DNA of 64,000 nt from Rhizobium esperanzae. Lineage in GTDB: Bacteria > Pseudomonadota > Alphaproteobacteria > Rhizobiales > Rhizobiaceae. Each line of letters opens with the position of its first letter. Positions within the stretch are counted from its first letter, which is position 1. The DNA lies in assembly GCF_014197615.1 (NCBI RefSeq), contig NZ_JACIFY010000010.1, forward strand, positions 1 through 64,000, in the 5' to 3' direction. The notes beneath the pieces were generated by a model, which was not told the origin of the DNA, did no database searches, and saw only the letters and a program-made list of their open reading frames with translations. Shown in pieces: positions 18,862 to 27,670 of this stretch. The translations under genes were made by a program, and so were the position numbers.

Positions 18862-20889
18862 TCAGGCGCCTGCCTTCATGACGCTCATCAGCATCTCCGC
18901 CTGCGAGCGGCTTCGCATGGCAGCAAAGCCTGTCGCGGCAATGGCATCGCGCTCGTCGGCATCTGCGATCAGCTTGTAGCAGCGCTCGATCATGTCGTCA
19001 TAGCGCTCGATTGCCAAGCCGCCGATGAAGGGTTGGAGATCCGGATCGCGGATGTCGCCTTCCGTCAGCACGCAAACCTGATTGGCGAGCAGATAGGAAA
19101 TGCGCACGATCTCGAAGACGCCGCTCGCATAATGATGGATGTTGATCACGATCTTGGCGCGGGCAATCGCCGCATCGCGTTCCGCGCCATAGATGTTGAA
19201 GAGGTGCGCGACCTTGAGCCCGCGGTCCTTCAGCGTCTTCAGGATATGGTGGCGGCGTTCGTTCATCGAGCCGTAGAAGAGGACGTCGATATCCTTGACG
19301 GGATTGTGCTGAATCTGGCTCAGGCAACCGCTGTAACCGATTTCGAGCACACCGGCGTGATCTATGCCTTTGGCGGCAAGGTTTTCGCGGTTGCGCGGGC
19401 TGTAGTCGAGCACCGGCATCGCCCTCAGGATCGACGTATAGCGTGAATTGATCCAGCTGCTTTCCTCGGACACCTGCTCGAGGTTGATGACGACGCTGTC
19501 TTTCGGCAGATGGTCGACGATCTCAGCGGGGAGAAGATTGCCGCCGTAGATGATCGGCGCACGGCCGGCGAATGCGCTCATATCGCGGACGATCGGCGCC
19601 GAGCCGCCGAGTTCTTCGAAGGCGCCTTGCAGGCCGAGCGCAACTTCGTCGAAGGCGTGGCTGTGATTGTAGTTCTCGGGCGTCACGATCCAGATGCAAT
19701 GACGGTCCTTGTGTGCCTGCCATCCGCCGGCGAAGGGCAGCAGCGTGTTGCGGAGCGGCTGCTCGATTTTCGGCGCAGCTGGTATAGCGGGCCTTTCCGT
19801 CCGTACCGGCTGCTGCGGCATCGGGGAGGCGCCTGAGGGCTGCGGAGCATAGGCGCGCATCAATTCGCGGCCGCCGATGAACTGGCCGCGCGGCATCCAG
19901 GCGGGCGGATCATCAGCCATCCAGATCAAATGCGGCTGCTTGACGAGCGGCTGGCGGCCTTCCTGCCACGAGGTCAGGAGAGCCTCGTCACGGCTCTTCA
20001 GAAACGCTTCCTTTGCAACAAAGAGGCCATGCAGCATCCGGCCGAGGCGGGTACCGAACTTCCATTCGAAATCGGCAAGAGCCGGTACGAAGGCGGCGAT
20101 TTTCAATCCGGAGGCGGCAGCCTGCTGGACATAAAGCCCGAGCAGGCGCTCGATCACAAAGGGGCGCATCTTCGCGTTGGCATCGCGCGAATAGTGAGCC
20201 GTACCGGAATAGGCGGCGCCCGCCGGCGTGCCGGCGCGCGCTTGATGTTCCAGCGATTCGAGAATGCGTTCGCAAAAAGCGAAATAGCCGGACCAGAATT
20301 TCCGATTGCCGCAAAAATAGTTGCAGAATGCGAAGGCAGTCTTGTCCTGCGGCGGCGCGATCGGATAGCCGAGCTCCTGGATATGCAGGAAGATCGGGTC
20401 CATGCCGGGATGACCGCCAAGCAGCGAATGTTCCCAGACGTTGCTGTAGATCGCCGCGTGGCCGATCAGCGGATTGTAAAGATAAGCGTCCGCACCTTCC
20501 GCCCTGGCCTTTTCCGCCTCTGTGACGAAGGATGGAAAGCTCGTGACGGACTTCATCTCGAATTTGCTGGAGAGCAGCCCCCAAAACACGTCGTCACCGA
20601 GGCCGATCGCCTCGTGATGCTGATGCAGGGTGAGGAAGAGTTCATATTCGCGGGTCGTAGCCTGCGTATTGAACGAGATGTCGAGCGGCATGGCAGCCGC
20701 ATCGAGCTGGCTGTGCTGCAAAGGATCGAGATAAGGCTGATAGATAATGACGGATCCAGTGCCCGCAGCCTTCTCCGTGAGAAGCGCCAGATCAGGAAGA
20801 CCGGCCGGCAAAGAAGAAATGGGCTGATTGATCGTCAAGGTATCGTCCTTCGCGAGTAGCTGCCGTCTTCGTGATTCACGATACGGCAT
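18862..20889 (-). CDS. Two-domain glycosyltransferase-like protein, 675 aa
   Basis: I do not recognise the exact family. Residues about 40-345 form one domain containing many Trp, Tyr and His (FWGLLSSKFE, NPLIGHAAIYSNVWEH, FCNYFCGNRKFWSGYF). A Pro-rich linker follows at about 349-378. Residues about 390-675 look like a GT-B type glycosyltransferase: IYGGNLLP, NLEQVSEES, then DVLFYGSMNERRHHIL and INIHHYASGVFEIVRISYLLAN, the usual C-terminal nucleotide-sugar half. As the first gene of the rml operon it probably transfers rhamnose or a related sugar during O-antigen or capsule assembly. The C-terminal call is moderately secure; the N-terminal domain is unknown. Cytoplasmic: no signal or membrane segment. 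Confidence 0.7.
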   Translation of the reverse strand: MPYRESRRRQLLAKDDTLTINQPISSLPAGLPDLALLTEKAAGTGSVIIYQPYLDPLQHSQLDAAAMPLDISFNTQATTREYELFLTLHQHHEAIGLGDDVFWGLLSSKFEMKSVTSFPSFVTEAEKARAEGADAYLYNPLIGHAAIYSNVWEHSLLGGHPGMDPIFLHIQELGYPIAPPQDKTAFAFCNYFCGNRKFWSGYFAFCERILESLEHQARAGTPAGAAYSGTAHYSRDANAKMRPFVIERLLGLYVQQAAASGLKIAAFVPALADFEWKFGTRLGRMLHGLFVAKEAFLKSRDEALLTSWQEGRQPLVKQPHLIWMADDPPAWMPRGQFIGGRELMRAYAPQPSGASPMPQQPVRTERPAIPAAPKIEQPLRNTLLPFAGGWQAHKDRHCIWIVTPENYNHSHAFDEVALGLQGAFEELGGSAPIVRDMSAFAGRAPIIYGGNLLPAEIVDHLPKDSVVINLEQVSEESSWINSRYTSILRAMPVLDYSPRNRENLAAKGIDHAGVLEIGYSGCLSQIQHNPVKDIDVLFYGSMNERRHHILKTLKDRGLKVAHLFNIYGAERDAAIARAKIVINIHHYASGVFEIVRISYLLANQVCVLTEGDIRDPDLQPFIGGLAIERYDDMIERCYKLIADADERDAIAATGFAAMRSRSQAEMLMSVMKAGA

Positions 20890-21028
20890 TCGTATGGGTG
20901 TCGACTATTGGACGTGAAGCTTGCGCCACCCTGTTGGCAGGAATTTCGCTGGTCAGCCTGGGAACAGGTTAGGCCGCGATGTTCGTATCAGGCCAATTGC
21001 ATGCTAGTGCCCAACTCTGGACGGCGTC

Positions 21029-22138
21029 ATGAAAAACGAAAAGATCTATGTAACGAAGCCCAGCCTGCCGCCGCTCGAAGAATTCATTCCTTCGCTGGAG
21101 GCGATCTGGAACAATCGCATCCTGACCAATGGCGGGCCATTCCACGAGCAACTTGAGCAGGAGCTTTGCACTCATCTCGGCGTGAAGCACATCAGCCTGT
21201 TTTCGAACGCTACCGTTGCGCTGCTGACGGCGCTTCAGGCGCTTCGCGTCACGGGCGAAGTCATCACCACGCCTTATTCCTTCGTGGCCACGTCGCATTC
21301 GCTTCTCTGGAATGGCTTGAAGCCCGTCTTCGTCGACATCGATCCAGTAACGCTCAATCTCGATCCAGCGAAGATCGAGGCGGCGATCACCCAGCAGACG
21401 ACGGCGATCATGCCGGTGCATTGCTACGGCCACCCTTGCGACGTCGATGCGATCCAGAGGGTCGCGGATCTCTACAATCTCAAGGTGATCTATGATGCCG
21501 CCCATGCCTTCGGCGTGGAGGACGAACGGGGAAGTGTTCTCAATCACGGCGACCTTTCCATCCTGAGCTTCCATGCGACGAAAGTTTTCAACACATTCGA
21601 AGGCGGGGCCATCATCTGCCCTGATGCCAAGACGAAGACCCGCATCGACCAGTTGAAGAACTTCGGTTACGTCGATGAAGTGACCGTGGTGGCGCCAGGC
21701 ACGAACGGCAAGATGAGCGAGTTCAACGCGGCTCTCGGCCTGTTGCAGCTGAAATACATCAAGTTCGCCTTCGAAAGGCGTGAACTCATCGACCGTGCAT
21801 ACCGCGAGCGGCTTCACGGCGTTGCGGGGATAGAATGCCTGGATCGTTCCGGCGAGACCGTCTCCAACTTCTCTTATTTCCCGATCCTCATCCGCCCTGA
21901 ATATCCCATTTCGCGCGATGGGCTCTATGAGTTGCTCAAGGAAAACAGCATTCATCCGCGCCGTTATTTCTATCCGCTGATTTCCAGCTTCTCGATGTAC
22001 CGCAGCCTGCCTTCCGCGCAGCCGTCGAATCTGCAGGTCGCAACCGAAGCCGCACTGCAGGTGCTCTGCCTCCCCATCTATCCTGATATGGAGATGGAGA
22101 TCGTCGAGAAGGTCTGCGCGCTTATCAAGTCGGCCTAA
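21029..22138 (+). CDS. DegT/DnrJ/EryC1 aminotransferase, VioA-type, 369 aa
   Basis: PLP-dependent sugar aminotransferase. Features: LTNGGPFHEQLEQELC near residue 32, TTPYSFVATSHSLLWNG, the PLP-ring Asp in IYDAAHAFGV (about 156), and the Schiff-base Lys in SFHATKVFNTFEGG (Lys 185). It resembles VioA, which makes dTDP-4-amino-4,6-dideoxy-D-glucose from the RmlB product. The substrate assignment is inferred from resemblance and from the neighbouring rmlB. Divergent from the rml operon across about 140 bp. No acyltransferase that would complete N-acylviosamine is seen nearby. The downstream region is decayed mobile DNA. Confidence 0.85.
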   Translation: MKNEKIYVTKPSLPPLEEFIPSLEAIWNNRILTNGGPFHEQLEQELCTHLGVKHISLFSNATVALLTALQALRVTGEVITTPYSFVATSHSLLWNGLKPVFVDIDPVTLNLDPAKIEAAITQQTTAIMPVHCYGHPCDVDAIQRVADLYNLKVIYDAAHAFGVEDERGSVLNHGDLSILSFHATKVFNTFEGGAIICPDAKTKTRIDQLKNFGYVDEVTVVAPGTNGKMSEFNAALGLLQLKYIKFAFERRELIDRAYRERLHGVAGIECLDRSGETVSNFSYFPILIRPEYPISRDGLYELLKENSIHPRRYFYPLISSFSMYRSLPSAQPSNLQVATEAALQVLCLPIYPDMEMEIVEKVCALIKSA

Positions 22139-22162
22139 AAAACACGGTATTCCGTACTGTCA

Positions 22163-22200
22163 TCTCGCACCGCAGATCGAAAGCATCTGCGGTGCGAGAG
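22163..22200. repeat. Perfect hairpin after the aminotransferase gene
   Basis: TCTCGCACCGCAGAT and ATCTGCGGTGCGAGA form a perfect fifteen-base-pair stem with a seven-base loop. No T-run follows. It may act as terminator for the aminotransferase gene or mark the end of the adjoining insertion-sequence remnant. Confidence 0.65.
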
Positions 22201-22450
22201 TGCGCCAATAGACACTAGATGTAGGGCCTTTGCATTTAGGTTGTCGCCTATCCGGCGTTTCTGATGTAATGCGGCCATTCTTCAGACTGGATTGTCGCGA
22301 TGGTTTAGAGCAATGCGTTGCGGACGACATCGTGAGATCGCGCCATTGCGGTTCGCATGGCCGGTTCGGATCGAGGTCGGGACTGTAGGGCGGAGGAAGA
22401 AAATCTTCGCGCCAGCTTGCGGTAGCGACCGGATCCATTTTTCCACTTTT
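22201..22450 (-). pseudogene. IS630-family transposase C-terminal remnant
   Basis: The minus strand encodes FLPPPYSPDLDPN, the conserved DDE-end motif of IS630/Tc1-type transposases (LPPYSPDLNPIE). In a different frame it then gives a degraded HYIRNAG segment with stop codons, matching the usual NYFRNAGY end of these proteins. The frame is broken at least once and no N-terminal catalytic portion is present, so this is a fossil. Confidence 0.6.
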
Positions 22451-22597
22451 TTAACCCTCGGCGACACTATCCGTTCACAGTTCTTGAAGGATCTAAAGAG
22501 GCGCAGGGTGCAAAAACTCACCTATGCGTGTGCGGTGAATTGTAATTGCCGCCGCATGCCTCGTTATTTTGGTCGTGGATCTTTAGGATATTTCATA

Positions 22598-23431
22598 ATG
22601 ACAAGTGTATTCTCCGTCATAGACACCGGTATTTTGCCTGCACAATATCAGATTAACCTTAGTAACGACGCTCAAATTATCGGGTCAGTCGCTGGCGATC
22701 TCAGCCTTTCCTTCTCACCAGGTGCCGGTCGCGTGATCATGCGGCTTACCAACACCTCGACCTTGCCGGTCAACTGGACCTTTGTTGGCTTTCACAAGCT
22801 GCTTGGAACTTACGACTCTCGCCCGAATGCGATCAACTACATTTACGTTGAAGGCTTCGGGAACGCACCGGCAACAATTCGGATTTATCAGCCTGAATCC
22901 CCTTTGGTTGCAGCGACACCCACGATTACTTATAGGCTGAACGGAGTGAGCGTGGGGACTTTCGAGCTCCTGTCGACCTCCTATAAGGCTATGATCCGCT
23001 CCGTTACCAGCGGTCTGTCCATCGCAGTGGATTTTGGAAATGACGGCTACGTTCCGCCGCCTGGCTATGGAGCGTGGCCTACAGGGACGGGCTTTGTCGC
23101 CGACCCCACTCAACCGGGCCTGACTGCCAGCGCCAACGGCTTGCTGGTGACTTCATCTACGACGGCAAACCGTCAGATTCGGAGTAATGTAAGCGTATCG
23201 ACAGGGCGCTTTGCATTTAAGTGCACCATCCAGGCGATGCAGAATATTGGTAACGTGTGCGGGGTCGGTGTCCTCGGTGCTGACGTACCCATTGACAATC
23301 TGGGCGATACAAACGTTCACCTCTACCAAGGAACCAGTGTCTACGTGCCTTATCGGAACCAGAGTCGCGTTTCGATAGCTCCTCCGTTCACGGTCGGTGC
23401 TATCTTCGAAGTCCTTCTTGATCTCCCGTGA
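22598..23431 (+). CDS. Orphan SPRY-like protein, 277 aa
   Basis: No named family. The N-terminal 150 residues are Thr/Ser/Asn-rich with beta-strand character (IIGSVAGDLSLSFSPGAGRVIMRLTNTS). After a Pro/Gly linker (YVPPPGYGAWPTGTG) residues about 186-277 resemble the first half of a SPRY domain: RQIRSNVSVSTGRFAFKCTI and GVGVLGADVPIDN, ending at VGAIFEVLLDLP where the domain would normally continue with a DLDxGxxxF strand. Related SPRY modules occur in phage tail and surface proteins. ATG 22598 has TTAGGA upstream. Lower GC than neighbours, between an IS fossil and a decayed region, so probably horizontally acquired and truncated at its 3' end. Confidence 0.55.
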   Translation: MTSVFSVIDTGILPAQYQINLSNDAQIIGSVAGDLSLSFSPGAGRVIMRLTNTSTLPVNWTFVGFHKLLGTYDSRPNAINYIYVEGFGNAPATIRIYQPESPLVAATPTITYRLNGVSVGTFELLSTSYKAMIRSVTSGLSIAVDFGNDGYVPPPGYGAWPTGTGFVADPTQPGLTASANGLLVTSSTTANRQIRSNVSVSTGRFAFKCTIQAMQNIGNVCGVGVLGADVPIDNLGDTNVHLYQGTSVYVPYRNQSRVSIAPPFTVGAIFEVLLDLP

Positions 23432-23451
23432 TGCAGGAAGGCCAATCACAG

Positions 23452-23481
23452 CCCGCCACCGTAACAGGTTGGCGGGTTTTT
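23452..23481 (+). terminator. Rho-independent terminator after the SPRY-like gene
   Basis: CCCGCCA (23452-23458) pairs with TGGCGGG (23470-23476), followed by five T. It lies about 20 bases past the stop, so the SPRY-like gene retains a complete 3' end for transcription even though its domain looks cut. Confidence 0.85.
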
Positions 23482-24087
23482 CATTTGGAGAGTGAGGTGA
23501 ACGAAACCACCAAGGCTCATCCGGTGCAGATCGCGTATCGTGCGCCGCCAGGCGCTGTGGTGCGGTGTCACCATTCATGCCACGTCCGCCGCCTCGCATC
23601 GCTTGGCTGCGCTTAAGACATTGTGGCCGATCATGCCCAAATGAGCCTTGATACCGTTCAGCGGATGCGAGCAGCAGTTCGGATGTCACGACTCATGCGC
23701 CGCAACAGTCAAATATCCCATGGTCGATCTACGTCTTCATGACGGTGAAATAGCCATGCCGGGTATAGGCTCCGGCATCGGCGTCGCCGATGCCGGCGAG
23801 ATGGATGCGGAGGTAGCGGCTTCTTCACCAGCCTGGCATCCGGGCCGTCGTCATAAGCCCAGCCGTCGGCGAACACGCATCGAGCCATCCCTTGACGAGC
23901 CCCGGCATTGACGACCAAGCACAATGCCATCGGCGCGGTTTGCTCGGTTAAGCCGACTCAATTTTCAGCAAGCGCCAGCTCTGCCTGCCGGATAAGAAAT
24001 CGCGACCCGGCGCATTGCTGGTGGCAGCTCACAAGAAAGCGGTGTGACCATCGATCACGCCGTCTTCGTTACCTCATAAATGCCAGA
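23482..24087. other. Decayed region without an intact gene
   Basis: About 600 bases with no convincing gene. On the minus strand, 23709-23930 reads as protein-like fragments that switch frame (WAYDDGPDARLVKKPLPPH in one frame, then a GDADAGAYTRHGYFTVMKT stretch in another), which suggests a frameshifted relic of a gene whose family I cannot name. The remainder shows stops in all frames. Confidence 0.5.
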
Positions 24088-25302
24088 TTAAAGCGCCAGT
24101 TGCGGAGCTTGGATTTCGATCCGCTCCGTCACCGGGCGCCGGACGCCTTGCGGCTCAATCTCGACCCAGCGGTTTTCAAGCCGCGAGCGCTCGATCGCTT
24201 CCAGCAGCCGCAGTCCTTCCTCCGCCTCCGCGAGTCCGAGCACGTAGGGATGGGGCAGGCGTGCTATAGTGCTCTTGCGCTGCAATAGGGCGTCGGCGAG
24301 ATCGGCATAATAATTGGCGAAGGCTTCGATGAAGCCCGAGGGATGGCCCGCCTTGAACCGCTCGTAGCGGATATCGTTAGCGATCATGATATCCGGGCTG
24401 GCGCGATCGAGAATCTGCTTGCGGCCGTTGCAATCGTAAAAATAGGCAACCTCGGGAGTTTCCTGAAGCCATTCGATCGATGCCTTGGAGCCGTAGAGCC
24501 GCACACGCAGTCCATTGCGTTGCCCGAGTGCGGTCTTGCCGTACCACATGCTGCAATGCAGGCCGCCGGCGCAGCGCACGAGCGCCTGCACATTGTCGAG
24601 CACCTGCGGGAAGTTACCGAAACTCTGGCCGGTTGCGCAGACCTCTTCCGGCTCCCGCCGCGTGAGGAAATGAAGCAGCGAGTGCACATGAACGCCGAGA
24701 TCGAGCGAAACCGTGGGCACGGCGCCATCGTGCAGGCGCCAATCCTGTGGCGTCATCGGCTTCCCGTCACGGCGGAAACGGAGGAAGCTTTCCTGCGGCA
24801 TCTCTATATGGATCTGTTGCAATTCGCCGAAAACACCGTGCTCGACCATGCTGCGGATTTCGCGGAGCATGGGGTATCCCGTATAGTTGTAGGTTACGGC
24901 CAAAAATGCCTCGTTACGCCGAGCATTCTCGATCAGGCGCGCCTCTGCGCTCGAGCCGGCCAGGGCTTTTTCCGAGATCACTGCAATACCAGCCTCTAGT
25001 GCGGCGACAACCTGCTTCGTATGCTGCTGCGTCGGCGTAAGCACGACGAGGGCGTCGACGTTGCCGGCCTCTTTCGAGAGCAAGGTATCGAAGTCGGCGT
25101 GGCAGCGTTCCGGCAAAACGCGATACTGCCGCGCTGTCTCGCGATTGACGTCGTCATGGCGGCTGAAGCAGCCGGCGACAAGATCAAATTTCTGATCAAG
25201 CTCGATCGCATCGCGATGAGCGCGACCCACAGCGGAATTAACGGCACCGCCTAGAAAAGCGAGGCGCAGCTTCTCTGGTACTCCCTGGCTTGAGCGGGTC
25301 AT
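24088..25302 (-). CDS. Gfo/Idh/MocA-family oxidoreductase, 404 aa
   Basis: NAD(P)-dependent sugar or cyclitol dehydrogenase. The Rossmann start is KLRLAFLGGAVNSAVGRAH, then LVVLTPTQQHTKQVVAALEAG and EKALAGS, where most family members have EKP. The C-terminal alpha/beta domain carries DLGVHVHSLLHFLT. The ATG at 25300-25302 overlaps the stop of the upstream ATP-grasp gene by four bases (ATGA), showing coupling and fixing the start; the open frame upstream is an overlap artefact. Probably oxidises or edits an activated or carrier-bound sugar in surface glycan synthesis. Substrate unknown. Confidence 0.88.
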   Translation of the reverse strand: MTRSSQGVPEKLRLAFLGGAVNSAVGRAHRDAIELDQKFDLVAGCFSRHDDVNRETARQYRVLPERCHADFDTLLSKEAGNVDALVVLTPTQQHTKQVVAALEAGIAVISEKALAGSSAEARLIENARRNEAFLAVTYNYTGYPMLREIRSMVEHGVFGELQQIHIEMPQESFLRFRRDGKPMTPQDWRLHDGAVPTVSLDLGVHVHSLLHFLTRREPEEVCATGQSFGNFPQVLDNVQALVRCAGGLHCSMWYGKTALGQRNGLRVRLYGSKASIEWLQETPEVAYFYDCNGRKQILDRASPDIMIANDIRYERFKAGHPSGFIEAFANYYADLADALLQRKSTIARLPHPYVLGLAEAEEGLRLLEAIERSRLENRWVEIEPQGVRRPVTERIEIQAPQLAL

Positions 25303-26480
25303 GCGAGATCTCCTTGCATCGTTTGGAGCGAAATGAATGTTTTGAACTCCGGCGCCACCTTCAGCATTTCGTCTCGCGTCTCGAAACGGGCGTAGAGGAT
25401 AGCGAGCTTGTCTAGCGGTGCCGAATTCATCGGCTTGCCGGTGGTCTTGAGTTGCGCGATGCGGACATCGGGTGATGGAATGGAATGCGAGAAGGAAAAC
25501 GGCGTCGAGGGCGTGTCGGAGGTGATGGTGTGGCGCCCAAAAAACAACGGCGGATTGAAGCGCGGATTGACCGAAAATTCCTCGCCCAGCAGCAGCGTTA
25601 TGACGAGATCGGCATAATCGATGCCGAGAGACTGATCGACAAGCGAGCCGTAAAGATCGCCTGGGCAGCGCCGCATGCATTCGACGATCCAGACATCGTC
25701 GCCTTTCGACAGGAACTGCGTATGAATGAGGCCGTCCTGCAATCCGAGCAGCTTGACGACGCGCGCCATAATGGCCCGCGTCTTCGATCGGATGTTTTCG
25801 GAAAGGCGCGAGGGATGGTTCGATGAATCGACCTGGTATGGATAAACCGTGCAATATTCGTCGACGAAGACGTCGAAAACGATCTCCTGATCCTTGATGA
25901 AGGCGGAATGGCTGTGCAGGCTACCTTCGATAAATTCCTCGATAACGATCTCGGCCGTGCGCGAGTTTCGCCGGGCATCGGCGATGGCGTCGGCAAGTTC
26001 TGTCCGGTCGAAAACCTTCGTGACGCCACGACCGCTGAAACTGTCGCTTGGTTTTACCAGCAGCGGATAGCGCAGCGCATCGGTCTCGACCGGCGAGTCG
26101 CCATGCAGGCGCACCGAACGCGGGGCAGGGATATCGTGCTGCTCTGTAAAGTTGCGGAACGCCTGCTTCGTGTGAATGATGGTCGCGGTTTTCATCGAAT
26201 CGAAGCGCGGAAAGCCGAGTTTTTCGGCAACGAAGGTGGTCGACATATAGGCAACGTCATTGCCTGTCGGCACGATGAAATCGAAATCGCCGTTCTCGGC
26301 GAGGGCGAGCAAGGCGTTTGGATCGCTGTAGTCGATGGAATGCGAGTGATCCGCATGCGCGTGGCAGGGTTCGTCCTGTCTGTTCCCACAAACGGAAATA
26401 TGGAAGTCGCGTCTTTTCAAGGCGAATAGAAGGGGAACTGCACTGAAGTTGCTGCCGACGAGCAATGCTCTTTTGGTCAT
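25299..26480 (-). CDS. ATP-grasp domain protein, 393 aa
   Basis: An ATP-dependent carboxylate-amine ligase-like protein. An N-terminal pre-ATP-grasp domain (RALLVGSNFSAVPLLFALK) is followed by the ATP-binding lobe YPLLVKPSDSFSGRGVTKV, EIVIEEFIEGSLHSHSAF, and the metal/ATP end WIVECMRRCPGD. The layout resembles biotin-carboxylase/carbamoyl-phosphate-synthase-like enzymes that join an amino acid to a sugar or peptide. Coupled by a four-base overlap to the Gfo/Idh gene, so the two probably act in one modification path, for example attaching an amino acid to a glycan. That role is inference. Start at ATG 26478-26480 (MTKRALLV). Confidence 0.82.
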   Translation of the reverse strand: MTKRALLVGSNFSAVPLLFALKRRDFHISVCGNRQDEPCHAHADHSHSIDYSDPNALLALAENGDFDFIVPTGNDVAYMSTTFVAEKLGFPRFDSMKTATIIHTKQAFRNFTEQHDIPAPRSVRLHGDSPVETDALRYPLLVKPSDSFSGRGVTKVFDRTELADAIADARRNSRTAEIVIEEFIEGSLHSHSAFIKDQEIVFDVFVDEYCTVYPYQVDSSNHPSRLSENIRSKTRAIMARVVKLLGLQDGLIHTQFLSKGDDVWIVECMRRCPGDLYGSLVDQSLGIDYADLVITLLLGEEFSVNPRFNPPLFFGRHTITSDTPSTPFSFSHSIPSPDVRIAQLKTTGKPMNSAPLDKLAILYARFETRDEMLKVAPEFKTFISLQTMQGDLA

Positions 26481-26794
26481 TCTCAAATCCGTTCCACACA
26501 TCCCCGGATTGGTTGGATGCGCTGCACATTGGCCTACTGGAGCGCACAGCTCGATAGAGGGTGCGCAGTCTGTCAGCGTCCGTTTTCAATATGAGAGACT
26601 GGAAACGAACGCGATATTGAGAGTCATAGGACGTGGGCGTTACCCGAGGCTTGCCGCTTGGAGGTGAGTTGTTTGTGGGAAGGAGACGGATCGTCTTGTT
26701 AAGCCGATTGCCATCTCATACATTTTCTGCCGTGATTCCAACATCCGCATCGGCCAGAGATGCCGACTGCAGCTGCGAAAAGAGACACCGCGCA
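26481..26794. promoter_or_regulatory. Divergent intergenic region with a repeated motif
   Basis: This 314-base region separates the ATP-grasp gene (minus) from the methyltransferase gene (plus) and should hold both promoters. It contains one copy (26626-26656) of a roughly 31-base motif with core GGGCGTTAC-n-CGAGGCTTGC that recurs in the same orientation at 30431-30461. No gene is supported. Confidence 0.45.
26626..26656 (+). repeat. Direct repeat copy A
   Basis: CATAG-n-A-n-G-n-GGGCGTTAC-n-CGAGGCTTGC-n-G. Copy B at 30431-30461 differs at only about five positions and has the same orientation. The pair brackets the block with the FkbM-like methyltransferase, desaturase, second methyltransferase and family 2 glycosyltransferase. 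Confidence 0.6.
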
Positions 26795-27628
26795 ATGAAT
26801 GAAAAACTGCCCGATCTGATCGAAGGCGAGCGTATATTCTTCCAGAAGGTGTTCGAACGGCAGTCCCGAGCAACAATGGAGATGCGGGAGCAATGGCGCG
26901 CGGAAACGATTCTTCAGCGCAGAAGACGCGTGTCGTCTGAGATCTACGATCTGCTTGGTGGGGTCGTGAAATACGGCCCGTTCAAAGGGCTGTCGCTTGC
27001 GAAGAACAACTGGTGGGGCGGTGGCGACTTCGGATCAATGCTCTTGGGCCTCTATGAGAAGGAAGTACTGGATTTCCTGTTCTCCGAAAGATTGGGTGCC
27101 GTTGAGAACTTCGTCGATGTCGGCGCCGCCGATGGATATTACGCTATCGGCATGGTTCGCTCGGGTCGGGCGAAAAACGCCGTCTGCTTTGAGCTGAGCG
27201 AGGAGGGGCAGCGCACCATTGCATCGAACGCAGAGGCGAATTCCGTGTCGGACAGGATCGAAATATTCGGCGCCGCAGACAGGCTGTTTCACGAAAAGCT
27301 CAGCCCGCTAGATCTGGCTAAAACACTTATCCTCATTGACGCCGAAGGTGCGGAGTTCGAAATCTTTGACGATTACTCCTTATCGGCATTGAAACGGGCG
27401 ACGATTGTCATCGAGGTTCACAACTGGGTGGAGGGTTTCTGGGACAAGTACACTCGTTTCCTCACCTCGGCTTCAGCGCTATTCAACGTCAAATTCATTG
27501 CGCCAGTCATCAGGGATCTGACGCAATTTCCGGAGTTGAACGATTTCACTGACGACAACCGTTACCTCATTTGCTCCGAGGGACGGCCAAACGTGATGCG
27601 CTTCATCGTCTTGACGCCCAAAGGCTGA
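26795..27628 (+). CDS. FkbM-like SAM-dependent methyltransferase, 277 aa
   Basis: Predicted O-methyltransferase. The SAM-binding loop is VENFVDVGAADGYYAIGMV, followed by AVCFELSEEGQRTIASNAE (acidic end of strand 2) and LILIDAEGAEFEIFDD, the FkbM-type DxEGxE motif. In polysaccharide clusters such enzymes methylate sugar hydroxyls. The ATG at 26795 (MNEKLPDLIEGE) begins where the helical N-terminus starts; the frame is open further upstream but without a recognisable domain. Transcribed opposite to its neighbours, with a convergent terminator shared with the desaturase. Confidence 0.8.
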   Translation: MNEKLPDLIEGERIFFQKVFERQSRATMEMREQWRAETILQRRRRVSSEIYDLLGGVVKYGPFKGLSLAKNNWWGGGDFGSMLLGLYEKEVLDFLFSERLGAVENFVDVGAADGYYAIGMVRSGRAKNAVCFELSEEGQRTIASNAEANSVSDRIEIFGAADRLFHEKLSPLDLAKTLILIDAEGAEFEIFDDYSLSALKRATIVIEVHNWVEGFWDKYTRFLTSASALFNVKFIAPVIRDLTQFPELNDFTDDNRYLICSEGRPNVMRFIVLTPKG

Positions 27629-27639
27629 TTGCGCCGACA

Positions 27640-27670
27640 GGCTGGAGCGCGACAAGCGCTCCAGCCTGTC
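27640..27670. terminator. Bidirectional terminator hairpin
   Basis: GACAGGCTGGAGCGC and GCGCTCCAGCCTGTC form a perfect fifteen-base-pair stem with a five-base loop between two convergent genes (methyltransferase and desaturase). There is no long T-run on either side, so efficiency is uncertain. Confidence 0.7.

Noticed and set aside
23153..23689. 178-codon minus-strand frame over the SPRY-like gene end
   Set aside because: No recognisable domain, and it crosses the terminator of the plus-strand gene.
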